DNA of 64,000 nt from Antedon mediterranea (taxonomy: Eukaryota; Echinodermata; Crinoidea; Comatulida; Antedonidae), in contig NC_092673.1 of assembly GCF_964355755.1 (NCBI RefSeq), positions 6,949,001 through 7,013,000 on the forward strand, given 5' to 3'. Under the pieces are notes generated by a model. That model searched no databases and had not been told where the DNA came from. It saw only the letters and a list, made by a program, of their open reading frames with translations. This document shows, in pieces, positions 33,290 through 47,800 of this stretch. Position 1 is the first letter of the stretch, and each line of letters opens with the position of its first letter. The position numbers were made by a program, and so were the translations under genes.

Positions 33290-33660
33290 ATACCTTTTCC
33301 CCAAATCCAAGATGTCATCCAAAATTCAAAATGACTGCCAACATTACATAAACTGTATTCATAATGGCTATGAAATGTTCTTTCCATACTTTTTGAAGTG
33401 GATATGCCATCCTCAGCATGTATCTTTTAATTTAAAATGTGAGTTCAAATCCAAGATGTCCTCCAAAATTCAAGATGGCCACCAACATTTTAAATAGCTG
33501 CTAAATTGCCTTTTATTTGACATTTAATTTTTTCTATTAAATTGCCTTTCTCAACTGTTTAGATGGTTATGTCATGCTCTGTCATGTCATCTTAAAATTA
33601 GCATGAGACTCAAAATCCAAAATGGCTGCCAAATTCCAAAATGGCCATATAAAAAAGCGA
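33290..33660. repeat. CCAAAATGGC-type short interspersed words
   Basis: Repeated TCCAAGATGTC, CCAAAATTCAAGATGGCC and CCAAAATGGCTGCCAAATTC words. Open frames here result from the repeats. Confidence 0.45.
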
Positions 33661-34027
33661 CTAGCATTTCTAAATAAAGGTATCTATTTTTTTAGGTTTA
33701 TTGAAAACCGGAACCAACCCATTGAACATAAAAATCGAGAAATGTTGAAAATATTGAGAATTTGTAGTAGGGTCAGTCTAATCTTTTTTAAGAAACCTTG
33801 GTAACATGATAACTATTAGTATTATAACTAATTATTGATAAGCTTTAGTGAGACAAATCGTTCTTAAAAAATCTCGAAAACATGAGGGTCAACTAGCTAA
33901 CACAATGTTGATAATTGTTAGTTGGAGGTCTCTATTTCAATTCAAGATTTAACAAAAAAAAATACAGAGATCACCATTTAGAACATAATATTGTGTAGGG
34001 ATTTTACAATTCATCGCAGACAGATTA

Positions 34028-34245
34028 GATTTGCGTATTTTGGCATGATTTACGTATTTTGGCATGATTTGTGTATTTTGGCAAAGCATAGCGCCCTCAA
34101 TTTGCGTATTTTGGCATGAAATGTGTATTTTGGCAAAGCATAGCGCCCTCAATTGGCGTATTTTGGCATGAATTGCGTATTTTGGCAAAGCATAGCGCCC
34201 TCAATTTGCGTATTTTTGCAAAATTCTTGCGTATTTTGGCAGGGT
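34028..34245. repeat. GCGTATTTTGGCA minisatellite
   Basis: At least eight GCGTATTTTGGCA or GTGTATTTTGGCA words, several separated by AAGCATAGCGCCCTCAATT, in a 30-65 bp higher-order pattern. Confidence 0.75.
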
Positions 34246-34267
34246 ACTCACCAACCCCAATGAAAAT

Positions 34268-35821
34268 AACCAGTATTTACGCATTGGTTAATCAAAAGTT
34301 AATTATAATTATATCAATAGCTTGCACTATAATTAGATAACGTAATGTAATTTTAATAAGCACTTAAATCTTAATTTAGCTTAACTTAGTTCTGAACATA
34401 ACAATTTGCCAAAAATACCTCTCACTAACAGGAACATTAGCGCGTGGTTTCTAATGATTTACGTTTCAACGGTGATGTTTCCTAAAGCCATCAAAAGTGA
34501 CCCCTACAATATTAATAATGAGTCCACGGTGTTTACATACAATGTTGATTTCTTACAAATTCTACTCTCCATGTAATTTCCGGTGGAATTGAAGTTTAAT
34601 TCAATAATTTGACCACTATACAATTACAAGCGTGTTGTTTCCAATAAGCAGTATAACAACTTGCACTTCTTATCAAATTAACTAAACACTTGTGCCAGTT
34701 TTAACTGCTATTCTGTGCTTTTTAATAACGTTTCCTACGTTTAAATAGAATATTAGGTTGTGCTCGTTTAGTAATACAAAACGATAGAAAGCTTAATTAA
34801 AATACTGGTAATAAATATAGTGGTGTATAATTAAAGTGCAATACACAACGCACGCAAATCACTTCTCACAATGATAGTGTTTAAATAATGAAACCGATGT
34901 GACGATAAAGACAATGCAGTTGATGACGATTTCAATTTAAATGATAAAGATGATTATGATGATGATATTAGAGATGGATATTGGTGATAATTAATAAATA
35001 ATAATTATGATGGCCTAATAATGAGTAAGAAGTTAGTCATATGCTTATTATGGGGGTTGTTTATTATCAAAACAAAAAAGATAATACGAATTATGTGAAG
35101 CGACTTTGGTCGAGCATAGTAAGTGGTTATATGTAAATGCAAATGTTTGCCAAATATTCTTGCAAGTAAATAACATTATTATTATTATTATTATTATTTA
35201 TTGCCAAAAACCAGTTACAAACATACAAAAACACAGAAACTAAGGGAGTAGGCAGGAACCTAAAAGTGAACCTAATCACTATAACAAGAGTTCAGGTTCC
35301 GTACTCCCAAAGTAACAACAATGATATATAATAAACTATATCAAAATATTTAAATAACAAATAGACGAATCAACAGCGTCAATATAAAATAAAAGGATAA
35401 AATACATTATAGTCGATTCAACAAAGTCAATATAAAACATGTGATTTAAGTGAATTTAAAAATGTTGGAAAACTGTCTAAAATTTAAGAATTTTTAATCA
35501 TTTTGATTAGGCTGTACATAATGAATCGTTCCTATAACGGCAATGATACAGCATCATTAACTTCAAATTAAACAAAACTGGGTTAAATTATATTTGTCCA
35601 AATCGATGTTATTAGTTACCTTTACGAGACAATGCTTGATATTGATCAATACATAAAACGAGTATGCAAACTGATACATAAAAAAGGGCATTGATGCCTG
35701 ATTTGACGTCTGAACATTTGATCAGGTGACTCAATCAATCGGCAAACAAGTGTAGGCCCACAGGAACAAATGCTGCTGCTCTCTTCCAGGATTTGGTAAA
35801 TCTGGACAATAACGTAGAAAA
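34268..35821. other. Upstream region of gene B (duplicated block)
   Basis: Aligns by eye with 21005-22230 upstream of gene A, except for the insertion at 35175-35510. No other gene was seen. Confidence 0.6.
35175..35510 (-). mobile_element. Insertion with (ATT)n end upstream of gene B
   Basis: Absent from the paralogous site near 21845. Its (ATT)n run at the low-coordinate end would be a 3' tail if the element reads on the minus strand. A stem-loop GGGAGTA...TACTCCC with inner AGGAACCT/AGGTTCC lies at 35244-35308. A SINE or LINE fragment is likely; family unknown. Confidence 0.5.
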
Positions 35822-38800
35822 ATGAACAGATTTACTTGTCTCTCACGATTGTCTATGTTAAAACATACATTATTAAAATTGATTATTTTTATTCTTATTT
35901 GTACGTGTTTTTCAGGTAAGTTTATTCATATAGCTTTACATTTAATAAATTGTTTTAGTATCAATAATATGAGACAGTTTGTACGTTATTTGATACAAAT
36001 ATTGTATCAAAATAACCGGAATTATACTAGGATTATTATAATTATTAGGTATTACGCTATAAATGTGCCTAAAGGGAGCGAATGCACTCCCCAATACATT
36101 TTTCAGTATCAACATCTACTATCCATGGTTTTGATGTTATGTATTCGTCAGGCAAGTAGTATTTACCCTTTAAAGTGCGGTAAATACACAGAAATTACTC
36201 TGAATATATAAATAAATTACACTTGCTTACATGCACAATAACTTATTCTGAATATGTTTTCTTTTTTTCTCTCTCTCTCGAATGAATTAAATAGAGGACT
36301 TTATCCTAGTAACAGATAACGACGAAGATGTCATTTTCAAAGCGACTATACCAAAAGAGGTGTGTTTACAAAATCTTGAATTTTCTCCCATCGGTAATAT
36401 AAACACCGAGTGGGGTGTATCTGTCACGTATGACCCCATAGACGACCATGTGTATTGGACGGATATATCGGGTGATGAAGGCATATATCGATCATATCTG
36501 GACGGAACAAATATAGATCGAATTGTCACTGCTGACGGTGAGAATAGAAGTATATAAATACTAATATGCAGGTTTCCCTCCAATTAAAGACCACGTTTAT
36601 GGCCGTATTCACCATTCACACTTGGGAAATACTTATACATATTTATTAAGTGAAATCTAGGAAAATACCTCATAGGTGTGATTGGTAAATACGGCCGCTG
36701 GTTTCACAGGTCCAATCCTACCAAAACTCGGAACAGAAGTGGTCTTTAAATTACCTAAGTTTACAGGGATTGTCAGAGAAATGTGTATCTTTTTCCATAA
36801 AGAATGAGGGTAAATATATTCAGGTTGTACGCTAATGTAAATGTAATCAGGTTGCCTGGGTTTCAAGATTGTTCTACCTATACAGCTCAGATGCATTAAT
36901 TTTAAAAGTTTATTTTAAAGTGTTCGATAATTGAGGTTCATCCAAACCGTGGTCTTTGTTTTAATTACAGTGGTGGGAATGTTTAACTGGAGGAAGCAGC
37001 TATTAAATGATATAAGAAAGATTATCCGGGGCCGCATTTAATTGGAAAGAGATTATATTTGGTTTTAAATAATGTTCTCGTCTACCTTTATGTTCATTTT
37101 TTTTTATATGTCTAAGAATATTTGTTCTTCCATTACTTCACGGCAGTATAAAAACCTCCTCCTCACATCATTTTACTTTTATAACTTCCTCGTGTGGATA
37201 CATCTTCTACATATTCACGGAATGTCTTGATTGACTTCACCGGTACTCGTATCCATGTCGAACAGATATAAGGACCAAGATTGACGCTAATTGTCTAATG
37301 GATGTCCATCTTGAAAAATACCTGCACACAATAATACGAGGATGCTTCGCATTTTCCCTACTCCTACGATAATTGTTTTTAATAGCTGAAAACCAGTTAA
37401 ATAGAGTACAGAATCATAATGCCGATTTTCTTTAAAAAAATACTATTTTGATATAATTTAATATACCTTTATACAAATGTTTTGATTTGCGATAAATGGA
37501 ACATTCCAATCTCTGTTTTCCACAAGTGTCTATTCCCTCAGCCATCGTAAAGGTAAGTACACTCAGAAATTCGATCCCTTTTTTTGCCATCTGTGCTGCA
37601 GAGGTTAGATATAGGTCATTTATTCAAACGGATAATGAGCTAGCGTTTTCAGTCGCCGTCTATATTATGTGCAATCAACTTTATTATTGCAGTTACACAT
37701 CTACCTACACAACCACCCCTCCTCCCCTCAATGGCATGAGTTAGCGTTGTAAAGCAAGTATAGGATAGGCCTACAGTACGAAGGATCACATGCCCTAAAC
37801 GCAGAACAACTTTGGTATGTAGGAACCAACTTAAATATGAATTGGCTCTAAGAAACAATTGAAAACCATTTAGGTCTACTAATTAAGTTGAGTTACATAA
37901 TTATTTATTGACGATTAAAGCGAATTTACGTTTTGCCCCGAATAGAGGTGGTTTTCACAAATTGTTTTACATTATATAAACATATACAAATAAACTTTAT
38001 TACTGACAGTTTTTTTGTTTTTTTTTTTCATTTATTTGGCATCTCAATACATAACATTAAATAAACATCAATAATATATATAATCACCTTAAATATTAAA
38101 ATACATCAAAAAAGCAAATAAAAATGGCGGGATTAATGAAGTCTAACGATGCACGAGAAAACACATAAAGTTGTTTAAAGTAAAACAACTTAATTCCAAT
38201 GTGGTCCCTAAAAAGATAGTAATTATAATTTTAACAAAACAAACATTATAAGACGGCTTCTTAACGTTTTTATTAATTAATACTGTAATTACAAATAAAT
38301 AATATAAACGTCGTAGTGATGTATCGTTACATGTACTTTACTATTTCAATCGACTATGGTGACAGCGTCAACAAAGTATTAAATCGCACTGTTTTACTGT
38401 TTTAAGTGGTATATTATTTGTAAAACATGAAAACAATTAATATTTCGTTACTTAAATGGATAAAAATATGTTTAAAAATTGTTCCTCTTTGCACCCATCC
38501 TCTTCCACATTCCTCAACCCTAAGAAAGTTTTAGCGTACGACGCAAAAAAAATGGAAAGATATACTAGGAGTTTCAATCTAAGATTTGGAGGCATCCTAG
38601 AAAAGGGAGGAGAATATCAAATTTAATAGATAAGGAACTTGACTTAGCAGGCGTTACCATAGAAAACGCACAAAGAACGGGTAGGCCTAAAACCAGATTG
38701 CTAACAACAGTACCCAGACACATAATAGCGAAATTTCTATACAGGCCGCAAAGGTTCTCTATCCTATTAAAGGCTAAAAAAAAAAAGAAAAAAAGCTTTT

Positions 38801-41800
38801 ATGTCATGGAAGACCTACCCCTATCTGATGTGAAAAAAAAAACATCAACAGGCAAGCACCCGTCTTTTCGTAAAGGCACATTGTATATATGGAATGCCTT
38901 ATCGTGAGTAGTCCTAATGACGTAATCAGAATGTAATTTGAATAACTCTTCAAGTATTTATCGCGCATTGACACGTAGGCCTATATAATCGTATATTCTA
39001 TTTTTAGAAGGCATAGTAGACGTGTGCATAAACGAAAACCCTTGTTATATTGGACCATCATGGACCTGATTATTTGGCGGAGCAAAGAAGCAAAGAAGCA
39101 AAGAAATTGACTATTTATTTATTTATTTATAAGACTTATCTTGTATTGAACTTTCATATCATTTTCTTTATTCATATTTTTATTAATTTTGTATATTTAT
39201 TTATTAATTTTTTTATTTTTATTATTATTATTATAACATCGTTTTAAAATTTAAATGTCAGTAAAATCATGAAAATGATCACCTATAATTCGTCAAAGTG
39301 ACGATTTAGATTTATTAAAACTTTATTAAAGTATTATAACATCTCTCTTTAATATAGACATTCGCTCAATTTCACTGGACACGGTTAATCGAAAGATTTA
39401 CTATATCAGTAATGTGGAAGGATCACTTATGAGGGCAAACTTAGACGGCTCAAGTGGTGAAACAATTAAGGCGTCTATTGCAACACCAACGTCCCAGACC
39501 AGAGGTTTAGTCGTCAGTGTGGAACATGAGTAATTATTTACTGAAATATTTTATCTAAAGCACTCTCTACACTATAAAACTTTATGTGACAAAAACGTAT
39601 GATGTGCCCAAATAATTTGGTAGTGATATGCCCAAATATGGTAGTAATATGACACCATCATGTCCATATGTGGGCACATACACTTTGATAGTGTAGACAG
39701 AGATTTATCCAATATGTGATTTAATTCAAGCAGAATGAGTAGCCGAATGGTACATGTATCACATATGACGCTGTATTATAGGCAACATCGCCTGACGACC
39801 GTTGTAACCGTAGCGTGTATATGCGCCACATGACACATGTTATACTGTACTATACCATTTTTCTATTACTAAACATATATTACCATGTGGAGACAGTACA
39901 GCAGGGAATCAAGTGATAGGCTAAGCGATCTTTTTTTTCTTTGTACATAACACACAGTGGTAAGCAAATACATAACACTACAGTGATTGCATTGCTTTTG
40001 GGACGACGGGACATAAATCCGTTATTCCCGTGTATTGTACATACAGTGTACCTAAACTTGGGGAACTTATCAGAGAGAACATGGGATCGTCTCTTTCGAT
40101 CTTCTATTGTCGGTTTGCAGTTAAGCATGTATACGAATATAAACAATTTTACCTTTACTCCTCTTTTGTTATAATTAATCAAGAAAAGAATGATATATTT
40201 TATGTTTCTACTTTTTTTCCAGCCTGTGCTTTTATGGAAAAAGACAAAAAGTCATCCGTTTTCAGTTGTCTTCACCGGACAATGAATTACAGTACGCTAC
40301 AACAGACTGGGTTACTGCTGTCGCTGTCGATTTTACAGGTTTCATGTTTTTTTTTACTTGGAAAGGAAAGAGTATACAGTTAACTGAAATCAGCTAAATT
40401 TGAACACAAAACTATTGGGAATGTTTGACATTAAAGCTTGGTTCCCACTAGGACGCCGCGCAATGACGAAAGCTGCAACGCAGGCAAATTCAACAATAAC
40501 AAGGCCAACAGCCATAAGTCGCGTGTTAAAACGCATAGTGATACCGGACCGACTGACAGACCGACAGACCGACCGACCGACATAGTGAACTATAGAGTCG
40601 CGTCAACGCGACTAACAAGCGATGGATTACTTGAACTGTCGCTTGTGATTGATCAATTCACACTTGCGTTACGTCCTAGTGGGAACCAAGACATAACGTA
40701 GCTAACACACAGCGAAAGTGTTATTGGTCAATATGACAGTGTAAAATGTAATTATTGACTTTAAAACACGGTCAAAAAGATTTGCCAATTGTTTTATTAA
40801 TAATCAGATATGTTTTTTATTATCAGGATTATTCTTCAAGCAATTTTAAAAATAAAGAAAACTATATTTCTTGTTGGTTTTTCCAGATGGGTATTTTTAT
40901 TAGTCCCTTTCTTTTGGACACACCTATTCAGGGTACACCTCCATTAAGGAAATATTTCCAACAAAACATTTCCCAAAGCGGTCCACAATACTTATGATAT
41001 GAATTCATATCCGGATTTATCTTTCTTTTAAGCCGAAATGGTTTATTGGAGCGACAAAGGGCAAAGTCATATAATGATAGCGGCTCTGGATTTTACAAAT
41101 GTTCAACAATTTGTGAAGTTTCCACCATGTGGAGTAGCTCGAGATATAACTCTTTATGCAAATAGTGTCTATTGGATATGCAGAAATGACGGTCTTTATC
41201 GAGTCGATAAAGAAACGGGGAACAATATTGAGACACTCAGTGATACATTCGTTAATCCATTTGGAATGTTCATATCTGACGGTAAGCCATTATATTATTT
41301 TACGTAAAAAAAAACGATCATATATATATATCAGAGTTCTAGATTCACCAAGTACATTGTAACTAATCACAACATGTGCACAAATGTGTTGTTTTTACGA
41401 ATATTATGCCACAACTTAAACTAGACTAAAGGCCAATTTACATAGACTAGTGGTAACGTGTGTAACTGCTCACGATCGAGTGGTCATTACGAGAATTGGT
41501 CGATTATGAGAAGCGGTCCCGTTATAGAGAGGTGGTCTTTCATTTAAGAAATTTGATCACTGAGGGTAGTCGCGTACGATGGATAGTGGTCACTTTGGGA
41601 GGTAGTTTCTTACAAGATGGCCGCTTTTAGGAAGACGGTCTCTTACTAGAGGTGCATAGACTAAAAGCTAAGTAAAGAGATGCATTTGAACATATTTAAA
41701 CAAGGCCAACAGCCATAAGTGGCGTGCTAAAACGCATAGTGATTCCGGACCGACAGACAGACCGACAGACCGACCGACCGACATAGTGAACTATAGAGTC

Positions 41801-44800
41801 GCGTCCACGCGACTAATAAAAAGACTCTAAAAATAACCCTACATCTTCTGGCGATAGTAACTACATTCGCTTGTGAGACAATTGTCGTTACTATATTACC
41901 TTTCGACCGGGCTATGTTAGCCGATGTTGATTTTAACAAGAAATCTTAAGACTATATTAGGCAATAGTTGTTTGTGTTCCCTATTTTTCAATTGAATTTG
42001 TAGAAATTATATCTTTATTACCATCTAATCTGTCCCTACTCAAAACCTAAATTTGTTAGGTGCTTATCGTTATCATAATTGTCAAGAAGAAGGGCGAATA
42101 AACAACCGACACTCGCGAAATTGCCTAAACGTGAAGTATTGACAAGACTGAATTCGCTTAAAAATATGTATTTCGAGTATGTTACATTGGCATTGCATAT
42201 ATGATTAACATGGTCAAAAACAATTTTTCAATCCAACAGATCCATTGTGGGATACAATCGAGCTTATGTGTACAACAATTGCAGGTTAGACTTCTATTTT
42301 GATAAGCAAATATAATTGAAATATAAAGTAAATTATGTGATATCAGAAACTGTGTATATACAACATTAATGCTAAAGAAAATGCCTAATGAAACAAACTA
42401 ACTAATTTTTTAAACATCATTCTACTAACGAACTTCACAATATCTTTTTACTGTAGTAACAAGAGATGTAACCACTGACATAGCAACAGATGCAACAACG
42501 GACACAACAACATATGCAACAAAAGACATAACAACATATGCAACAACGGACACAACAACCGATGCAACAACGGAAACAACAACAGATGCAACAGCGGACA
42601 TAACAACAGATGCAACAACAGATGGAACAACAGATGCAACAACGGACATAACAACAGATGCAACAACAGATGGAACAACAGATGCAACAACGGACATAAC
42701 AACAGATGCAACAATGGACACAACAACGGATATAACAACAGAGGCAACAACGGACACAACTGCAGATGCAACAACGGACACAACAACAGATGCAACAACG
42801 GACATAACAACAGATGCAACAACAGATGCAACAACGGACATAACAACAGATGAAACAACGGACATAACAACAGATGCAACAACGGACAAAACAACGGACA
42901 TAACAACGGACATAACAACAGATGCAACAACGGACACAACAAAAGATGCAGAAACGGAAACAACAACAGACACAACAACTGATGCAACAACAGATGCAAC
43001 AACGGACACAACAACAGATGCAACAACGGACACAACATCCGATGCAATAACAGACACAACAACCGATGAAACAACGGACTTAACAACATATGCAACAACA
43101 GACACAACAGATGCAAAAACGGACAGAAAAACAGACACAACAACCGATGCCACAACGGACACAACAACAGATGCAACAACGGACATAACAGACAAAACAG
43201 CCGACGCAACAACAGCCACAACCACCGATGCAACAACGGACACAACAACAGATGCAACAATGGACATAACAACGGAAACAACAACGGACAAAACAATAGA
43301 TACAACAACGGACATAACAACATATGCAACAACGGACATAACAACATATGCAACAACGGACATAATTACAGATGCAACAACGGACACAACAACATATGCA
43401 ACGGACACAACCACATATGCAACAACGGACACAGCAACAGATGCAACAACGGACACAACAACATATGCCACGACGTACATAACAACATATGCAACAACGG
43501 ACATAACAACATATGCAACAACGGACATAACAACATATGCAAAAACGGACATAACAACATATGCAACAACAGACACAACAACAGACACAACAACAGATGC
43601 AACAACGGACACAACAACAGATGCAACAACGGACACAACAACAGATGCAACAACGGACATAGCAACTGATGAAACAACGGACATAGCAACATATGCAACA
43701 ACGGACATAACAACAGACACAACAACAGACACAACAACATATGCAACAACGGACATAACAACAGATGCAACGACGGACACAACAATAGATACAACAACCG
43801 ACACAACAACATATGCAACGACGGACACAACAATAGATACAACAACGGACATAACAACAAATGCAACAACAGATACAACAACCGATGCAACAACAAACAC
43901 AACAACAGATGCAACAACGGACATAACAACATATGCAACAACGGACAAAACAACAGATGCAACGACGGACACAACAACAGACACAACAACAGATGCAACA
44001 ACGGACATAACAACATATGCAACAACGGACACAACAACAGACACAACAACAGATGCAACAACGGACACAACAACAGACACAACAACAGATGCAACAACGG
44101 ACATAACAACATATGCAACAACGGACAAAACAACAGATGTAACAACGGACATAACAACAGACACAACAACAGATTCAACAACGGACATAACAACATATGC
44201 AACAACGGACACAACAACAGACACAACAACAGATGCAACAACGAACACAACAACAGACACAACAACAGATGCAACAACAACGGGCATAACAACAGATGCA
44301 ACAACGGACACAACAACAGATGCAACAACGGACATAGCAACATATGCAACAACGGACATAGCAACATATGCAACAACGGACATAACAACAGACACAACAA
44401 CGGACATAACAACATATGCAACGAGGGACATAACAACAGATGCAACGACGGACACAACAATAGATACAACAACGGACATAACAACAAATGCAACAACAGA
44501 TACAACAACAGATGCAACAACAGACATAACAACATATGCAACAACGGACATAACAACATATGCAACAACAGACACAACAACAGATGCAACAACGGACACA
44601 ACAACAGATGCAACAACGGACACAACAACAGATGCAACAACGGACATAGCAACATATGCAACAACGGACATAGCAACATATGCAACAACGGACATAACAA
44701 CAGACGCAACAACGGACACAACAACATATGCAACAACAGACACAACAACAGATGCAACAACGGACATAACAACATATGCAACAACGGACATAACAACAAA

Positions 44801-47800
44801 TGCAACAACAGATACAACAACCGATGCAACAACAAACACAACAGATGCAACAACCGACACAACAACATATGCAACAACGGACATAACAACATATGCAACA
44901 ACGGACATAACAACATATGCAACAACGGACATAACAACAAATGCAACGACGGACACAACAACCGATGCAACAACGGACACAACAACAGATGCAACAACGG
45001 ACATAGCAACATATGCAACAACGGTCATAACAACAGACACAACAACGGACATAACAACATATGCAACAACGGACATAACAACAGATGCAACAACGGACAT
45101 AACAACAGATGCAACGACGGACACAACAATAGATACAACAACGGACATAACAACAAATGCAACAACAGATACAACAACCGATGCAACAACAAACACAACA
45201 GATGCAACAACGGACATAACAACATATGCAACAACGGACATAACAAGAAATGCAACAACAGATACAACAACCGATGCAACAACAAACACAACATATGCAA
45301 CAACCGACACAACAACATATGCAACAACGGACATAACAACATATGCAACAACGGACATAACAACAAATGCAACGACGGACACAACAACCGATGCAACAAC
45401 GGACACAACAACAGATGCAACAACGGACATAACAACAGATGCAACAACGGACATAACAACAGATGCAACAACGGACACAACAACAGATGCAACAACGGAC
45501 ACAACAACATATGCAACAACGGACATAACAACAGATGCAACAACGGACACAACAACGGACACAACAACATATGCAACAACGGACATAACAACATATGCAA
45601 CAATGGACAAAACTACAGATGCAACAACCGACACAACAATAAACACGATCAATCAAGGTAAGCAGTCTGGATTTTACATTATCTTAATGCTCAAACCTAA
45701 TTACTCTACTGTAAATCTAAGTCACGTAATGAATTCATTTTACAGATTCAACAACAAAAAAACGAGGCTGTGTAGCAATTACAACAATTGGTAATGCATG
45801 TTTTATATGTAAATTAATAGGGTTGTTCGGGAAATTACAACCGCACAAATCATTCAAATCAAAGCCTTCATCATTTTATCTTCATCATCATTCTGATATT
45901 CATTCACTTGTATTTATTCGTCAATTTACACATTCGTTATTAAAGTATTTTACTTGTTTTTTTTTTGTATGTAGATATTATGTGTTTGTTTGTTTGTACG
46001 CACGTAAACCTCTACAATTTTAAAGTCATCGTCATGATTTTTGTGGCAAGTAATTATGTATATACCAATGCATCATTCCGGAAAATCGATATATTGGTGA
46101 CGTCACAAAAACTCTAGTTACCATTATATCGAAAATATTCTTTTTTCCAAACCAATAATTAGTAAAAACTAACCTTGACAGTTTCGCTGTCCTGATCGGA
46201 CAGCTTCTTCAGATATAATGACGATCTATCATCAAACAGACTGACCTCTAGAGGGCCTATTGTGTTTAATGACAGGGTCATACACGTGACTGAGTTGGTG
46301 GGTGCCCTCGTCTATGATTTGGTTTCCTCGTCTGCGGATCCAGATGGCTTCTCTGATGCGTCGTTTGTTTGTATCTGGTTCCCTGTCGATGATTTTAGGT
46401 TGTGCCCAGTCTATTATGTGATTTAGCTTGACGGCATGATCTGCTATAGCTGATTTGTTCAGTTCATTTTTTGATTCTCTATGTGATTGACGAGTGAAGT
46501 TCTTTCTCTGTTGGGTTATCTTTTCTGTTTCTTTTCTATGTTCTTTTAACCTTGTGCCAAAACAACGACCCGTTTCTCCAATGTAGGTGTGATCACAATT
46601 AGAACATGAGATTTCGTAGACGCAATTAGCCCCTTTCAATTTGTCAACTTGGTCTTTTGGGTGGACAAGTAGTTGTCGTAATGAAGTGTGGGGTTTCATA
46701 GCTGTGTTGATGCCAAACTCCTTAAACACTTTACTAACTCGCTCCGAAAGTCCTGCTACATACGGGACGACTACAAATCCTTTGCTTTCCATGGTGTTTT
46801 CTTGGGATAGCCACATCTGGAAAGGGCTGATGTTATATTGGCCTCTTCTGTATTACGATCTGCATCCATAGTGACAATGGAATTCATACGGTCAAATAGT
46901 GTTCTGATTATTCCCAGTTTTTGAGGTACAGGATGGTGAGAATCAAAATGTAGGTACTGGTCCGTATGTGTCGGTTTTCTATATACTAAAAGTTTGACAG
47001 ATCCATCTGGTTTTCTAATGATGAGAGAATCGAGGAAATGGATCTTGTTTTCATATACTTTCTCGTAGGTGAACTTTATGGTGCCAGCTGGGTCAGATGA
47101 ATTGAGATGTTGTGTGAGATTTTCAACTTGGTCTTGTTTTACAATTTCAAGAACGTCATCCACGTAGCGTTTCCATAACCGAGGTTTACATAAATAAAAA
47201 AGTAACATCCAAGAAGAAAGAAAACACCATGGAAAGCAAAGGATTTGTAGTCGTCCCGTATGTAGCAGGACTTTCGGAGCGAGTTAGTAAAGTGTTTAAG
47301 GAGTTTGGCATCAACACAGCTATGAAACCCCACACTTCATTACGACAACTACTTGTCCACCCAAAAGACCAAGTTGACAAATTGGAAGTGGCTAATTGCG
47401 TCTACGAAATCTCATGTTCTAATTGTGATCACACCTACATTGGAGAAACGGGTCGTTGTTTTGGCACAAGGTTAAAAGAACATAGAAAAGAAACGGAAAA
47501 GATAACCCAACAGAGAAAGAACTTCACTCGTCAATCACATAGAGAATCAAAAAATGAACTGAGCAAATCAGCTATAGCAGATCATGCCGTCAAGCTAAAT
47601 CACATAATAGACTGGACACAACCTAAAACCATCGACAGGGAACCAGATACAAACAACCGACGCATCAGAGAAGCCATCTGGATCCGCAGACGAGGAAACC
47701 AAATCATCAACAGAGACGAGAGCACCCACCAACTCAGTCACGTGTATGACCCTGTCATTAAACAGAATAGGCCCTCTAGAGGTCAGTCTGTTTGATGATG

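Noticed and set aside
33622-33804. 60-residue frame with a methionine start
   Set aside because: Arises from CCAAAATGGC-type repeat words in otherwise non-coding DNA.
42425-45652. Very long minus-strand frames (up to 1075 residues of VVASVVMS or LLHLLLCP type) over both Thr/Asp exons
   Set aside because: They are antisense by-products of a 24-bp period; splice sites, phase and paralogue flanks all support the plus-strand frame.
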